Source: Viridothelium virens (lineage: Eukaryota > Ascomycota > Dothideomycetes > Trypetheliales > Trypetheliaceae). From it: 64,000 nucleotides of DNA. Where the stretch lies: NCBI GenBank assembly GCA_010094025.1, contig ML991817.1, forward strand, positions 178,955 through 242,954, read 5' to 3'. Each line of letters opens with the position of its first letter. The first letter of the stretch is position 1. This document shows positions 1 to 12,770 of the stretch, piece after piece. A program made the position numbers and the translations under genes. The notes below the pieces were generated by a model. The model had not been told where the DNA came from. It made no database searches and saw only the letters and a program-made list of their open reading frames with translations.

Positions 1-2735
1 TGAGGGGGAGGGAATAAAATGGGGGTAATAGAAATCAGATTTTAGAATTCCTCCAATTGATCATGCGTTCCCGGCCATCCATTCTTACTAAGCGCGTGCG
101 CCCATAAAGGTCAGTATGCGATGTGATCGAGACTGTTAGCAATCATCACGATGTAGTGCAGAATACTTCATACTGAGTTTGCGTTCGATATGGTCTTATT
201 CTCGATACAACCAGGTACCTCTCTACAATGGACGGCAGATTGGACCGCATTCTCAAATGCCATCTTCTTGCTTTTTACGCAGAGGCAAGACTTGCCGATT
301 TCCGAACCCATGGTAAGAACGCGGTTGGTGCTTTCATCTATCTCCATACTACTTAGTCTGGAGATGCTGCAGCAGTAGGTCAACATAGTATGCATCAGCC
401 GCATGTACATCTTTGACACCGTCTTCCCCGCAAAACCATTGGCGCTACGATAGTCTATCCGTGTCTTCCCTGTCCAGAGTAAGTGCTTGAGCAGATTGCC
501 GAGACTTCTTGTTGACTCTCAGGACAAAGACGAGGTGTCTATTGGAGAAAAGGCTCGGAGTCGAATATGAAATCTAGCCTAATTATCCACAAGAACTAAT
601 TTTGCTATCTCTCAAATCTCTCGGGGCAATATACTTCAAGAAGGGACGAGAATGCCAAAATATAACATGCGGCATTTGGGCAGTATGCTAAATGTGTAGG
701 ACAAAAATTGTAAAGTCGGCAAGATAATTGAAAATTTCTCGGGTGCGTCAAACGCTTCCGACCCGCCCCTCCATCTTCTTTCTCTCTGTCCAAGGGCCAA
801 TGCACGAGCAGGGCATGGAAGTGGAAGCTCTCAAGCGGATTTGTGAGGTACCAAAGGTCACCATATTTTGCCCGCTTGCACCAGAAGTCCACGACATTCG
901 CTAACGTCACGTCGACCTATATATCGATTCTCACCTAGCAATAAAACATTATCAAATACATGTTGAGAACAAGCTTCACATGTCAGAGAGGATCAAGGGG
1001 CGACTGAAGAATGAAGTCCTATCAAAGTTTAACAAGCTCATCGAAATATCCTCGAGGCCACTATGAGATTCACGACGGTCCATTTTAAGTCCGAGAAGAC
1101 TTCTCGATACGCCACTCTTCGAAGGAAGTTAACGCCAGCTCTGGGCAGAGGGCCCGGAGCAAGGGGCGCTTGTGAGAATAAGGGCGACAACAGTGCGCAA
1201 AGCTTCAGGCAAATTCTGAGAGACCCAGCCCTTACTTTCTGAGGCAACAGAGGCACCTTTGGAAGCGCGCCTTAAGAAGTACCCACAGAGCCAAGGAAGC
1301 TGGAAATGAGAAACCACGACCCCCATATAAATGCTCCGAAAAATGTGAGAGCTACTTCTTCATACTTCTAGGTTCCTAGTGTATTCGCAAATCATCTTGA
1401 TTGGACCTCGATTGTCGCAGAAGTACCGTCGAAGGCTTCAAAAGTCTCCGGAAAGATTACGATAGAAAAAAACATCTGAAGAGAATTGCAAGCTTACCAC
1501 GCTCGCCATCTTGATCACGTACTTCAATCCAGAAGGTTCTTTGCCCAGGACAGCACCTATCATGCTATGAGCAGCCGAGCAAAAGCACAAAATAATATGT
1601 TACGTTCGTGGAAGGAGGGTTTGGCCGGGTCCATAGTGGCAGCTGCTAAGCTGTGGAAGCCACCCTGACTGCTCTAGTCAAAGTCAGCTAGAAGATTCGC
1701 AAATTATGGCAAGCTCATCGAACCGAATAGAGGAGAAGCACTCGCAAGAAACAAGGCTGAGCCGCCGCATGGACGATCAGTGACTCATGAGCTCGCGGAC
1801 ATGAAGCCGCCTTCAGAGGCAGTCAACTTGAGCCTTGGTGCGGCCCGCTGGGATTTCCCATTGTCCCCTTGCAACTAGGAGACAGCCCTAGTAGTCTAGC
1901 TTTGACAATTACGAGATCAGCGACCATCTGCAATTGAGATCAATGGTCCTCTCAGCTTAAGGGGTCGCAGATCATCTCGAAGTGAAATTCTTTGGATACT
2001 ACGTTGCAGCTTCAGGCTTCAGGCTTAGTAATCCGTCAAACCGACCTTACATGTTGACTGATTGCCTCGGGAGAAAGTCCCTCTCAGCTGCTATTCGAAG
2101 CTTTTGCAGGCCATGAGCAGGCATCTCGGGCTTCTTGATTACCGATAGAGTCTGGAAAGGTCTTCATGTGATGTTGTAACAAACAACTGAATCGGAGGAA
2201 AGAACTCAATTGACCTATCTAGGTCGCCCGAGGTGCAGGCTGCTATATAGACCTCCCTCTAGGTGAGGGCGAAGGGAAATGAACTAATAACTACAGGGCG
2301 TAAGGATCTACATGAAGGGATCCGAGCGCGCGTGAGATGTGGTAAACACCACCTCCGAGGCTATGTTGATTGGATCTACTTCATGAACAATATCATCATG
2401 CAAGCCCCCAGAATCTGCAGGGTGCTGCCAAGCTTTTCGGACGACTTCAACCTCAACTGCGCAAGACTAAGACCAAATGTGATAGGTGATACAAAGACTA
2501 TCGGCCTTGTGACTACGGCTCTATGGAAACACCCATGCGAAGTTCATGTATAGTAAACCTTAGAAATCCACAGTTGCATTTCAATGTAGTGTAGGCCAGG
2601 GTTGGTGTGCCCGTATAAGTACCTAAGGTATGTACCATCTGCCACTTTCGCTTTTCCACTTCCCTCAATTCACTCGAGACCTCTGTCCCCTGTTCCTCCA
2701 AGGACTTCGCGACCGCACTCAACCAAGTATCGGTC
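1..2735. other. Gene-poor stretch, nothing supported
   Basis: I see no coding region that resembles a known family. The open frames here are under about 120 codons, overlap one another on both strands and lack protein-like composition or splice-linked continuation. No tRNA-like fold, long repeat or mobile element was recognised. The palindromic 9-mer ACCTAAGGT at 2621-2629 recurs elsewhere in the window. The last few hundred bases probably hold the promoter of the NmrA-like gene that follows. Confidence 0.5.
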
Positions 2736-3810
2736 ATGCCTGAGCCCCAATACAAGAACATCATCCTTGCGGGCGTAGGTCAATACCTTTTAGCCAGCAG
2801 CTGTCCTCAACTAACCACCGGATGATAGCCAAGTGGTTCTCTAGGGGCTCCTCTCCTTCAGGCCCTCCTCTCCTCTTCCAAATTTACCGTCAGCGCTCTT
2901 GTCCGTTCCTCCTCTGCTGCCATTCCCTACCTCCGCACAATCCCCGATCTGCGCCTCATCACTATCTCAGACAGCTATCCCCATTTTGACCTGGTTGCCG
3001 CGTTTCAAGGCCAAGATGCTGTCGTGAGCGCTTTAACAACCCTTGGAGTCTCGGAACAATTCCGCTTCATTGATGCGGCGATCGAGGTTGGGGTGAAGAG
3101 GTTCGTAGCCAGTGAATATGGATTGAACAATGCAAATCCGGAGGCGAGAGGATTATGTAGTGTATTTGATGACAAAGGGAGAATACGGGAGTATTTGAGG
3201 GAGAAAGAGAAGTTGGGTTTGACGTGGTCTAGTGTTTCTTGTGGGATGTGGATCGCTTGGTGAGTGAGATGCAGGGGAGAAAGCAATCCTTCCAGCATGG
3301 AGGCGTCTGAAGCGTTCCAATGGCTGACCAATCTTTAGGGCAATGCAGCATAAGTTCCTTGGCGTGCGCTCAGCTGAGAAAGAAATGATTTTCTGGGATG
3401 ATGGGAAAGGACTCTTCTCCGCTACGACTATGGACAACACCATCAAGGCGGTGTTAAATTCGCTCATCTTGCCATCGGAGAAGACTGCGAACCGTTCGCT
3501 CTTCATTCAGGACTTTACTACCTCTCAGGCCGAACTTCTTGCGACAATCGAGAAGGTTTCCGGGGAGAAATGGGACGTGGAGGCAAGAGAAAGTGAAGCT
3601 ATAATTAGCGATGCAAGAAAAAGAGTCGCGAATGGTGATAGTTCGGCAAATTTCAACTTGATCGAGACTGGCTTTGTTACTGGCCGGTATGGTGGTAACC
3701 TCGCCGAAGAAGGCCCACTTGACAATGAGTTACTTGATTTACAGCCGGCAAACCTCGAGGATGTAGTCCGACAAGGCCTCGAAACGTTCGAACGCACCGG
3801 ATACGTATAG
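2736..3810 (+). CDS. NmrA-like / isoflavone-reductase-like NAD(P)-binding protein
   Basis: Predicted three-exon gene (2736-2774, 2829-3259, 3339-3810; about 313 aa). The first exon joins to the second to give a glycine-rich Rossmann nucleotide-binding turn close to the N-terminus (ILAGPSGSLGAPLLQALL), the signature of the NmrA/isoflavone reductase atypical short-chain dehydrogenases. FVASEYGLN near residue 125 is typical of the fungal members. Donors GTAGGT and GTGAGT and acceptors TAG keep the frame. The length matches the family (about 300-320 aa). These proteins either reduce small aromatic or isoprenoid substrates with NADPH or, like NmrA itself, sense redox state without catalysis. The sequence does not tell which. 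Substrate unknown. The gene stands alone, and the next gene runs towards it from the opposite strand. Confidence 0.85.
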
Positions 3811-4771
3811 TGGGTTTCTAGGTTGGGATCGTTAGTCTTTATGATGATTAGGGTTCATTGATCTTTAGAGAATCTTGTAAACTATGCCATGTTCATGAAT
3901 AGCTCCCACCACCGCCAGTGGTCCAGGAGGCTCCATATGTTGTTAGAACGCACTCCAAATGTGCTTGCCTACACTGCTCGAGGAGCTCCATCGATTCAGC
4001 ATGACATACTGTCAACTTTGAGGGATCTATTTTCCCTTGTAGTTCTGCTCGGGATGATTGTCTCATGTCTGATCCTGGCTGTGGTCTCTGCCTTGTGATA
4101 CCCCCTCCATCAACCGGACTCTTCGCAATAAGTGTATTGCACCTATGTTCATCAAAGCCAGCCAGACTATTGCGATTCCGATCCCAATACCAGTCCTCCT
4201 CATGCTGGCTTGGTCGGCCATCTGATTGCGTGCACTGAATCAATACGTTTTACGGGTCGCCTAAATTTGCCAGGCTTTGCGATGTCCTGCTAGACTGCGT
4301 TTTGAACTGCAGCATTATTGCTGTTTTCTTGAGATTGTTTCGAGGCAGAGTCAGGACTTTAGGGACTACCGGTATGGTGGCCTTCCCAGACAGGATCTTT
4401 GGTGGTACTTTTTCAAGGTAATAAAGATCAAAAATGAATCGCTTGTTCAAATGCTCCAAACTATCAGGGTATCGGTCAGACATGTGGTCAAGTCGCTCGA
4501 AGCGCCGAAGATACAGAAAAAGAGTAATATAGGCAGATGTTTCGAGACAGGAAGGATCGCTAGAATCGCTGCAGCTCACTGGCTGTTGGGTAGTAATCTT
4601 TCGGAAAGAGCCGATCTGGACCAGAATGCGACCAACAGGGTAGAGTCCCGCTGTTGCTTTGAGCTCGGATCGAAGTCATGAGATTTTACGACCCCAGTAA
4701 AGCCAATAAACATTCGAAGCCTGGAATGACCATAGTAATTCGCACGAAGCATTAGAACTTCCATCAATCGA
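3811..4771. other. Intergenic, convergent 3' ends
   Basis: This holds the 3' flanks of the NmrA-like gene and the minus-strand Arp1 gene. Two opposing open frames of about 110-135 codons (around 4250-4680) are present on both strands, but neither shows a recognisable motif, and splicing does not extend them. I do not support a gene here. Confidence 0.4.
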
Positions 4772-6137
4772 TTATGGTAGCTTGGTATGAATGACATCGG
4801 GATTTTCGTGATACTCCTCCATGCTCACCCACATCTACAGGCAATCAGTCAGGATTTTGCCAGAAAAACTCTAGATGAAGGACAAACCTTTCTGAAAGTG
4901 CTGAGGCCAGCAAGGATGCTGCCACCAATCCAGGTGGTATATTTTCTCTCCGGAGGAGCGAAGATCTTAATGCGCATGTCCTTGACCGCAAGTCTTTGCA
5001 CTTCAGCAAGTAATCGATCACCGAAGCCTTTCGTAAGGGTCGAGCCACCAGATAAGACGATGTTGCCGAAGAGGTGTTTTCTCAAATCGAGATCTGTACG
5101 ATTGATAGCGTCCACCACGACCTGGTGAATGCCAGGATACTCGAGACCGATTATCTCAGGGTCAAAGAGGATTTCGGGGGCCCGAAATCTTTCCGTGCCG
5201 ATCTATACAGTGCCTGTGAGCGTTTACTGTAGCTTGTAGGGAGGCAGCCTTTCTACCTTGAGTTTATTGCCATCTGGTAAAGTGTAATCCATACTCTTGC
5301 CTTCCGTCCTAGCCGCCGCCCCTGTCCATTCTTTCTCTTCCCTCCTCGGATCAAGTGCAATGTAAGAAGTCTTTTCTTTGATGATTCTAACGACCTCTTT
5401 CTCAGCACTGGTATGGAAGACGTGACCGCTCTTCCTCAAAAGTGTCTGTAGATACTCTGTGACATCCCGTCCGGCGACGTCTATTCTCCGTATGCTGCTG
5501 GGAATTGCGAAGCCTTCGTAGACCGGGACTGCATGAGAAACTCCATCTCCAGAGTCAAGTACTACTCCCGTTGTGCGACCCGACGAGTAAAGGGACAGAA
5601 TTGCTTGGATTGAGGTATAGAGGGCAGGGATATTGAACGTCTCGAATAGTATTTGAGCGGCGGTGTCCCGGTTGGTGCGTGGATTTAGTGGTGGCTCGGT
5701 GAGTAAGACTGGGTGCTGTTTTCAAGAGGTACCACCATTAGCTCGCGTCTCGCAGAATGTGTAAGAAGCAAATTATTCACTTCCAATACTCGGATAAATG
5801 GTCGTAGCATGGGGGGGGAAAGGTAGCATACTTCTTCACTTAGAGTCTTCAATTCCTCTGAATATACGTACTGCCATATGCGTTCCATATCATCCCACTC
5901 TGTCACAACTCCATGCTCCAGTGGATATCGTATCTTGAGCAATCCTCGTAGCTCTTGTGCCCGCGGTCCGATGAATACGTCCCCTTCTAAAGCCCCTGCT
6001 AATACTCTGAGGTGCTTGGGCCGGCCAACGAAAGATGGGAATGTGCATTTTGGAAAGTCTTCTCCTGCGAACCCCGCCCTTATTGTGCCGCTCCCATTAT
6101 CGAGCACTATCGGGGCATTGTGTAAGGTATCACCCAT
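4772..6137 (-). CDS. arp1: Actin-related protein Arp1 (centractin), dynactin filament subunit
   Basis: Four exons on the minus strand (6137-5832, 5715-5257, 5202-4888, 4834-4772) encode about 380 aa, the usual Arp1 length. The N-terminus reads [20 protein letters not shown], the actin-fold phosphate-1 loop; later come the PSFVGRPKH segment, the second phosphate loop [20 protein letters not shown], the [15 protein letters not shown] adenosine loop and a C-terminus with [31 protein letters not shown] and [14 protein letters not shown] place it with Arp1 rather than conventional actin. In established knowledge Arp1 forms the short filament of dynactin, which couples dynein to cargo; the Neurospora orthologue is ro-4, needed for nuclear distribution in hyphae. 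The start is the only Met in frame ahead of the conserved N-terminus. Has1 lies upstream on the same strand. Confidence 0.96.
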
Positions 6138-6658
6138 GGTTGTCGTCCAGTCAAGGTGAAGGCTCCGACGGATTCAAACGGCCTCACAGTTTGCCTAAAG
6201 TCGTCGAAGGGTGATTCTCCGTAATTGTGATATGAGTGAATAGTCTCGAAAGAAACAGATTATGAAAGGTCACGACACGAAACGTTGTAATGTATCGTGG
6301 GTACGGCCAAATTATTTACAGTAGAAATTTCAGGGTCTTCGGAGTTCGACGCGCCTGGTCGCGGTCGCGTTCGCACGCCGTGCTGTATACGTCAGTCTCT
6401 CAAGACCTCAACCACACAGTCTACTGCAAAGCTTACAGTATCCGAAGATGAAGCATCGGCTGTGCTGAAATATTACGTCTTCATAGAGGGAGTTGGAGCA
6501 AATGTAACATTGATTACATCTATATTTGTCATGTATCTTTCATCACTTGGAAGACTACTCTTGCGTTGTTCGAGAATTATAGCTCTAGAAGCTCCACTGA
6601 TATTATCATACACTTCTCGAAGTTCTGAGTGCAGTCGACAGATAGAGCCGCCCGAATG
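6138..6658. other. Intergenic between arp1 and has1
   Basis: Contains the arp1 upstream region and the has1 3' flank (both minus strand). The 132-codon plus-strand open frame at 6297-6695 overlaps the has1 3' end and shows no family resemblance. I see nothing else. Confidence 0.5.
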
Positions 6659-8740
6659 TCATCTCTTCTTCTGGAAATATTTCTGTTTTGGTTGACTGCC
6701 ATACGCCCTGCGCGCTTCGTGCTTCTTATCTCGGCTCATACTGGCCCCAAGAGCAATATCCACGCGAGGAGGAGTTGGAAATCCGAATGACTTAGCTACC
6801 TTGACCAAGTCAAGTTTGTGTATGTCAAACACGGACCTGAGACTGTGTGAAGCATATGCTTGCAAGTAAGACCGATACCCGTCTTTTGCAGACTGGAAGG
6901 GTATATGAATTAGCCGATGTCTGTGGAGGAGGAATTTAAGTGACTTGCCTTGTTAAGGTAGAAGTTGGAGCCGATGAGTTTCTCAAGTTGACTTTGAATA
7001 TTCACAATCTTTTTCGTTGGCATCTCGAACTCGACCAAAGGCACCCTTGCCTCTTTCAGATGACTCAAAAATCCCGCCTCAGATGGTTGCAAAAACATCA
7101 GACTGCGACCCTTGCCATTAGCACCTCGTGCTGTTCGACCCACGCGATGTATGTAATCTCTTGGATCATCCGGGCTGTACTGTGTGAGCAAGAAAGCCAT
7201 GAAGTTTAGTCCTATCATAGACATACGGGTCAAATTGAATAATCCAGTCAACAGCAGGGATCTATCACATCAGATATCAGCGAATGACCGCAGCAAAAGC
7301 GCATATCAAATTCTTAGACATACATCGAGGCCTCTTGCAGCGACATCAGTACATATCAACGTTCCTTGCTTCGCATTGCAGAATTCGAAAAATGTAGCAG
7401 TCCGCTTCGCTTGTTTCTGCTTGCCGTGGAGGTCGATGACTGGAAGGTCTATCTACGAAGAGTCAGCAGGTCGCTAGAAACAGGTCCGAGAGCGCAGGAC
7501 GAACATAATTGAGGAGCTCTGAATAATATTTGACGCAATTGCAGCTAGAAAAGAACACAATAATCTTCTTCTTTTGCATCCTTTTCAGAAATGTAAAGAG
7601 CAATCGAAAACGCAGGTCCGAGTCGCATATAACATAGCCTTGCTCGAGACCCTCCACGGTGCTGTGCTCGGTGCGATGATCAACGTTGATATATAGTGGA
7701 CCAGGGCGTAGTGATATTCGTGCAAGATCCTCGACTTTTGTGGTTTGTGTTGCTGAGAAGAGCATTGTCTGTCGCTCGTCTTTTGGTAGAATCTTGATAA
7801 TCTGCCGCATTTCATCCTCAAACCCAACCTCAAGAATGCGATCAGCCTCATCAATTACCAAAGCCTTGACATTCTTGAAGACGAAGCCTTGTGTATTTTG
7901 TAGGTGATCAAGGAGACGACCTGGCGTGGCTATAAGTAAATTGACTCCTTTGGAAAGCTTCTCTGCTTCCGCTCTTCTGTTGGCGCCTCCAATGACTATG
8001 CCGAACGTTTGTGAATGGTGCGCCATAAGTTCCCGAGCAACCCCAAAGATTTGCAAAGCCAACTCTCTTGTTGGTGAGACAACTATCACTCCTGTACCAT
8101 TTCGGGGCTTGTATCTTAAGGCGCTCAACATCTCAACTGCTGGAATGAGAAATGCCAAAGTCTTTCCTGAACCTGTTTTGGCGGCGCCCAATACATCCTT
8201 GCCAGCCAACAATGGAGGTATGCCCCGACGTTGTATTTCCGTCATGTTCTCAAATTTCATATCTTCTGTGATGGCCTTCATCGTTTTTTCTGACAGTTTC
8301 AAGTCTGAAAATTTTTGGGGTTCTGTATCCATCGTCGGGAGGGAAACTCCTAGGCTAGATGGAAGGTCCTCTGACTCCATATCTTCATGACCGTTGTTCT
8401 GGACACTTTCGTCTTTACCATCAAACCCGGTAATCTCGTTATCGTGGGCTGAAGCCGCCTCCCGCAATTGCTGATTGGCTATGCTCTCGGCTTCAATATC
8501 TTCAGTCATACCTTCTTCTTCTAACGTAAACCCTTCAACAGGTAAGGCGAAGTCTTCCTCATCCCGCTTGGCCTTTTTGTGAGATTTCGTGTCTGCGCCA
8601 TCAGTAAACAGAGTCTTGTCTTCCTCCTTTGCTTGTGGTTTCTCATGTCCATTTCTAATTGGCTGATTCGTTCCACCGTGCTTCCTCTTGCGCTTGTTCG
8701 AAGCATTCTCGACGGGCACCATGGCTGCGTCGTTACGCAT
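6659..8740 (-). CDS. has1: DEAD-box ATP-dependent RNA helicase Has1
   Basis: Five exons (8740-7505, 7452-7324, 7261-7227, 7174-6949, 6892-6659), about 619 aa. The lysine- and glutamate-rich N-terminal 140 residues are typical nucleolar tails. The helicase core follows: Walker [10 protein letters not shown] (about 186-194), [22 protein letters not shown] at about 298-301, SAT at about 330, then RGLD and the arginine-finger motif HRVGRTARG in domain 2. The C-terminal [19 protein letters not shown] block is diagnostic of Has1. Has1 works in 40S and 60S ribosomal subunit assembly in the nucleolus and associates with U3/U14 snoRNPs. The last intron appears to be of the rare GC-AG class: AAG|GCAAGT is the only donor that preserves the conserved frame across [12 protein letters not shown]. 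The second Met (8722) is an alternative start. Confidence 0.95.
6893..6948 (-). other. has1: GC-AG intron in has1
   Basis: The intron between has1 exons 4 and 5 starts with GCAAGT after AAG and ends CTTCCAG. Exon 4 ends in phase 0 after the conserved residues YLNK and exon 5 begins SAKDGYRS, exactly as in the family. The nearest GT is four bases downstream and would break the frame. The extended match of the donor to the consensus (AAG|GCAAGT) is what GC donors typically need. Confidence 0.85.
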
Positions 8741-10336
8741 GACCGATGCAGCTTTCTTGAATTTGTTCTGGGAGTCAAAAAATCGTCATACAGCCGTAGT
8801 TCTACCGAAGCGGTCAGAAGCGAGACTGAAAATCTCCGCAGAAGGCGCGCTGACTGCAATGGACTATCATCACGTGACTTTTTTGAGAACATCGAGGTCG
8901 GCATATTGATGCGGATTAGGTGTATGGAATATTTTCAGGCACATTCGACAGTGGTGGCCTAGACAGATCCGAAAGGCCACATACGAATGAACAGGCTTCG
9001 AGTGCATACTGGGATAATTGTACGGAATACATATCCGTCAAGTCATGCTGACGAAGCGTACGAAGAAAATGACACGAGATCGTCCTACAGGTTGCCTCTC
9101 TGGAAGGCATCCCGCCCTACCTTATTCAGCTTAACGCGAACCTTGGAAATTAGGCCAACAAATGTAACCCAGGCTTGTCTATGAATAATTACACTTGCTG
9201 ATCTTAATCATCTGACCAGACGAGGTCAGGCTTCATGTAGGTACCTTAGGTAGTTCTTCGCAAGCCTTGGAGGAACCCCAAACTGCTCAATAATGACGTT
9301 ACGGTAGTCAGGTGCGCTTGGAGATGAGATTGATGGGATTTGTGATTTGGTGCACCAATAGCAAACAGGGTCCTGTATTGATTGGTTGAGGGGTCTTGTT
9401 GCGCGGCACGCTGCGACAACAAAGGTGCCAAACAACGGGTTTTGAGACGAAGAGCGTGTGCAAAGGCACAGATCTACGGCTACAAGCACCTCAAATAGTT
9501 AGAACCGGTCGGCTGCTCAAAGACTCTGACGAAAGTCGTCTTGTCTAATAGACCAGGAGGAGGCTGCCGGTGGATCCAATAAGGCTGTTTGCAGAGTACG
9601 GAGTATCTACCTACCTAACCTAGTTTCCTCAGTCTTGCTGCACATCTTAGCCAAGAACCAAAGCACCAAACGTTGATCGTTCTCTGCTAGCATCATTTGC
9701 AGCTCGTAAAGAGTGACCAGTTGGCGTAAAGGGCGGGCGAGCAGAGCTCCTTCCTTTTCCACGCGAACTCGTGCTGACCCCCTGAATTGGGGCGGAAGGA
9801 CCAAAAGGCCGAGCACGGAGCCTCCTCATTCCTGCACACAGCCTCAACACCATTATTGAGGTCGACCGGTCATCGTCTTTGAATGGTATTCCGTACTGGA
9901 CTTCGAACGCTCTTTCATACCTCAACTTCTTCTACACTCGTTACGCAGTACTGGGAGGATGGGGTGCCGTTGATCGTGACGACAACCAGTTGCCGCCGAC
10001 TTTCCGGTTTTCACTGTATTCGTACCTGCAGCGCCACGCACTACTCTAGTTACAGTACTCCAACCCCGTCACCGCGACGACAACCGACCCTCCCTTTCGT
10101 CTCACACCTCTCTGGACATATCCATCGTGAGGATTCACAACACTCGCTGACCTTGTCATTCACTACAATCTGCTCGTTATTGATGCGAACGTCTTGGGTA
10201 TAACTCTGCCTGTGCCTGTCTGGACTTGGTTGGGCACGACCACAACTCCGGGCTCTGCCGAGTAGGTACATCCGTCAAAGGAGACCTCCGTCCTCCAGCA
10301 TCGACTACTCCACCTCCGACACCCACATCCATCAAA
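8741..10336. other. Divergent intergenic region between has1 and FLC-like gene
   Basis: Upstream region for two divergently transcribed genes. The final 450 bases before the FLC-like gene are rich in C and T (CACCTCCGACACCCACATCC type), typical of a long fungal 5' leader. Short open frames on both strands have no recognisable motif. An ACCTTAGGT palindrome sits at 9243-9251. Confidence 0.5.
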
Positions 10337-12770
10337 ATGGACTTCTTACTACGAAGAACACCGCTCGTGCTTCTTATCGCCTACCTTTTTGCTCTTACAC
10401 CTCTGTCGCTGGCCGAACGAGTGATTGAATCCGAGTCTCTCAACCCCTGCCAAGCAGATTCGCGGTTTTCGGCCACCCTTTTCAACGTCGCCTTCACTCC
10501 TGGCAATAACTCCCTGTCATTCAATATCAATGGTGTATCCGATATCTCCGGCAATGTCACGGCCGAGCTAATCTTCCTCGTTTACGGTTACAATGCATAT
10601 CACCAGACCATTCATCCGTGCGAGAGCACTGAACTGGAGGGACTTTGTCCTATGAACGAGGGTCAAATTCAAATCAACTCGGCCAACACTGCCATTGATG
10701 CTAGTGTAGTCAAGAACATTCCAGGTGAGTCTTTGCAAACCGCATAATAATTTTATCATCCAATCGCTTCGAGAAGCTGACCGTGACGATCATTCCAGGT
10801 ATCGCTTACACTGTGCCTGATCTTGATGCAAAGGTTCAGATCTACATCAACATGACCGACGGTGGAGAGAGCGTCGCTTGTGTAGAAGCCGAGCTTTCCA
10901 ACGGAAAGACAGTTGACCAAAAGGCCGTAAGTTGGACTACGGCGGTAATTGTAGGTATTGCACTTATCACATCTGCCGTTACCTCCGGTCTTGGACATTC
11001 CAACACTGCTGCCCACGTTGCCGCAAACACCCTATCGCTCTTCGGTTATTTCCAGGCCCAGGCCTTCATTGGCATGTCTTCTGTCACTCTACCACCTATC
11101 GCAGCATCCTGGACACAGAACTTTCAATGGACGATGGGTATCATTAGGGTTGGTTTCCTTCAGGATCTAGCTCTGTGGTATCAACGCGCCACTGGCGGTA
11201 CACCATCTCAGATCCTTTCTGATCTTTCAACGACCTCAGTTGAGGTCCAAAAGAGATCCCTGGAAGCCACTGATAGACTTGTCCGTCGGGGTGCCGGACA
11301 TCTGATTTCACGATCACTGGAGACGGCCGGCAAACTCATGCGCCGAGGAGCTGACGCGCTCGTTGCGCGAACCAATAGCCAGGCTCCCACTCAAGTTGGT
11401 GGATCCGCTATTATCGTGCGAGGTATTGCTCGTGTAGGCTTTCGTGCTGGTATCGAGCTTACGAACATCTTTTTGACTGGCTATATCTTCTTCATCATCT
11501 TCGTCATGTTCACCATACTTGGTCTCTTGATATTCAAAGGTGTCTGTGAGCTGCTTGCGCGAAACGGCAGGATCAAATCGGACACTTTCCAGGATTTCCG
11601 CAATGGCTGGACGACTGTTGTTAAAGGCATCCTTTATCGCATTGTAAGGTGGCTTTACAATACCTGTTTGGTCTGCTCCGTTAACTCGATATAGGTCCTC
11701 ATTGGTTTCCCCCAGATGGTGGTTCTCTGCTTTTGGGAGTTGACTGTCCGAGATTCCTCCGCTGAAGTTGTGTTGGCTGTCTTCACCATATTCGCCATGA
11801 TTGGTACCCTTGCCTGGGCTTCGTCGAAGGTGATTCGAATTGCTCAGCGCTCTATCGCTATGCACCAAAACCCTGCTTACATCCTCTACTCGGATCCCGT
11901 TTCCCTAAACAAGTGGGGCTTTCTTTATGTCCAGTTCAAGGCCACAGCATACTACTTCATCGTGCCTTTCCTATTCTATATTCTTGTGAAAGGAATGTTC
12001 ATTGGCCTCTCTCAGTCAAGTGGCACAGCGCAAGCAATCGCTCTTGTTTTGCTGGAAGCAGGTCTATTGATTGGTGTCAGCATTCTGAGGCCATACATGG
12101 ACAAGAAGGTCAATGCGTTCAACATTGCCATTGCGGCGGCAAATTTTTTGAGCGCGATCTTCCTTCTGATCTTCACTGAAGTCTTCAACCAGCCTGTAAG
12201 TGTCGTGTCTGACTCCGGTTGTTCCAAATATCTTACATGATTCAGGGAATCGTCACTGGTGTCATTGGTGTCGTCTTCTTCATATTTAATGCAGCTTTCG
12301 CAACCGTGCTGCTGATATTGGTCCTGGTCTCCTCCATCTACGCCATTGTCTCCAAGAACCCAGACACGCGGTACCAACCGATGCGAGATGACCGCGGCTC
12401 ATTTATCAAATCGCAGACCCAACTTGGCAACACTGAGCTTGATGCCCTTGGTGCCACTGCTCGTGGTGACAAGGCAGGTGGTTACTATGGCAAACCCCGT
12501 CTTGACGACGACGAGGAGTCCTTTTCCTCCACCTCAGACCGGCCCAAGCCAGAAGGTGGTCCATATGCACCTCCACAGAGCTCGTACAGCAACCCGCCTC
12601 GTTCACCAGTCAACGCGTCCGTTCCTATGTTCCCTGGAGATGGCGGCAGCAGGCACGGTCCGCCGTCTTATTCTGGCGATCGAACCGAATCGCTAAGGTC
12701 TGACGCTGCGCGATTCAGAAACCAAAACAATACCAGTCCCTGGCAGAGGGGTGCCGGCTATGACCACTGA
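10337..12770 (+). CDS. FLC/TRP-like membrane protein (putative flavin carrier)
   Basis: Four exons (10337-10724, 10799-11643, 11695-12195, 12246-12770), about 752 aa. Residues 1-26 form a signal peptide ending SLA. An ML-like lumenal domain follows (to about 185) with spaced cysteines (NPCQAD, HPC, GLCPMNEGQ) and several NxT/S sites. Then come about nine hydrophobic segments of the TRP-like (FLC) domain, and a polar, proline- and serine-rich cytosolic tail of about 150 residues. This order is that of yeast Flc1-3 and fission yeast Pkd2-like proteins, which are reported to act in FAD import into the ER, calcium homeostasis and cell-wall integrity. The phase-1, phase-0 and phase-0 introns all have good GTRAG(T/G) donors. 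The ATG is immediately ahead of the signal peptide. Confidence 0.92.

Noticed and set aside
4250-4681. Two opposing open frames of about 110-135 codons
   Set aside because: No recognisable motif, no splice continuation, and both lie in a convergent intergenic gap.
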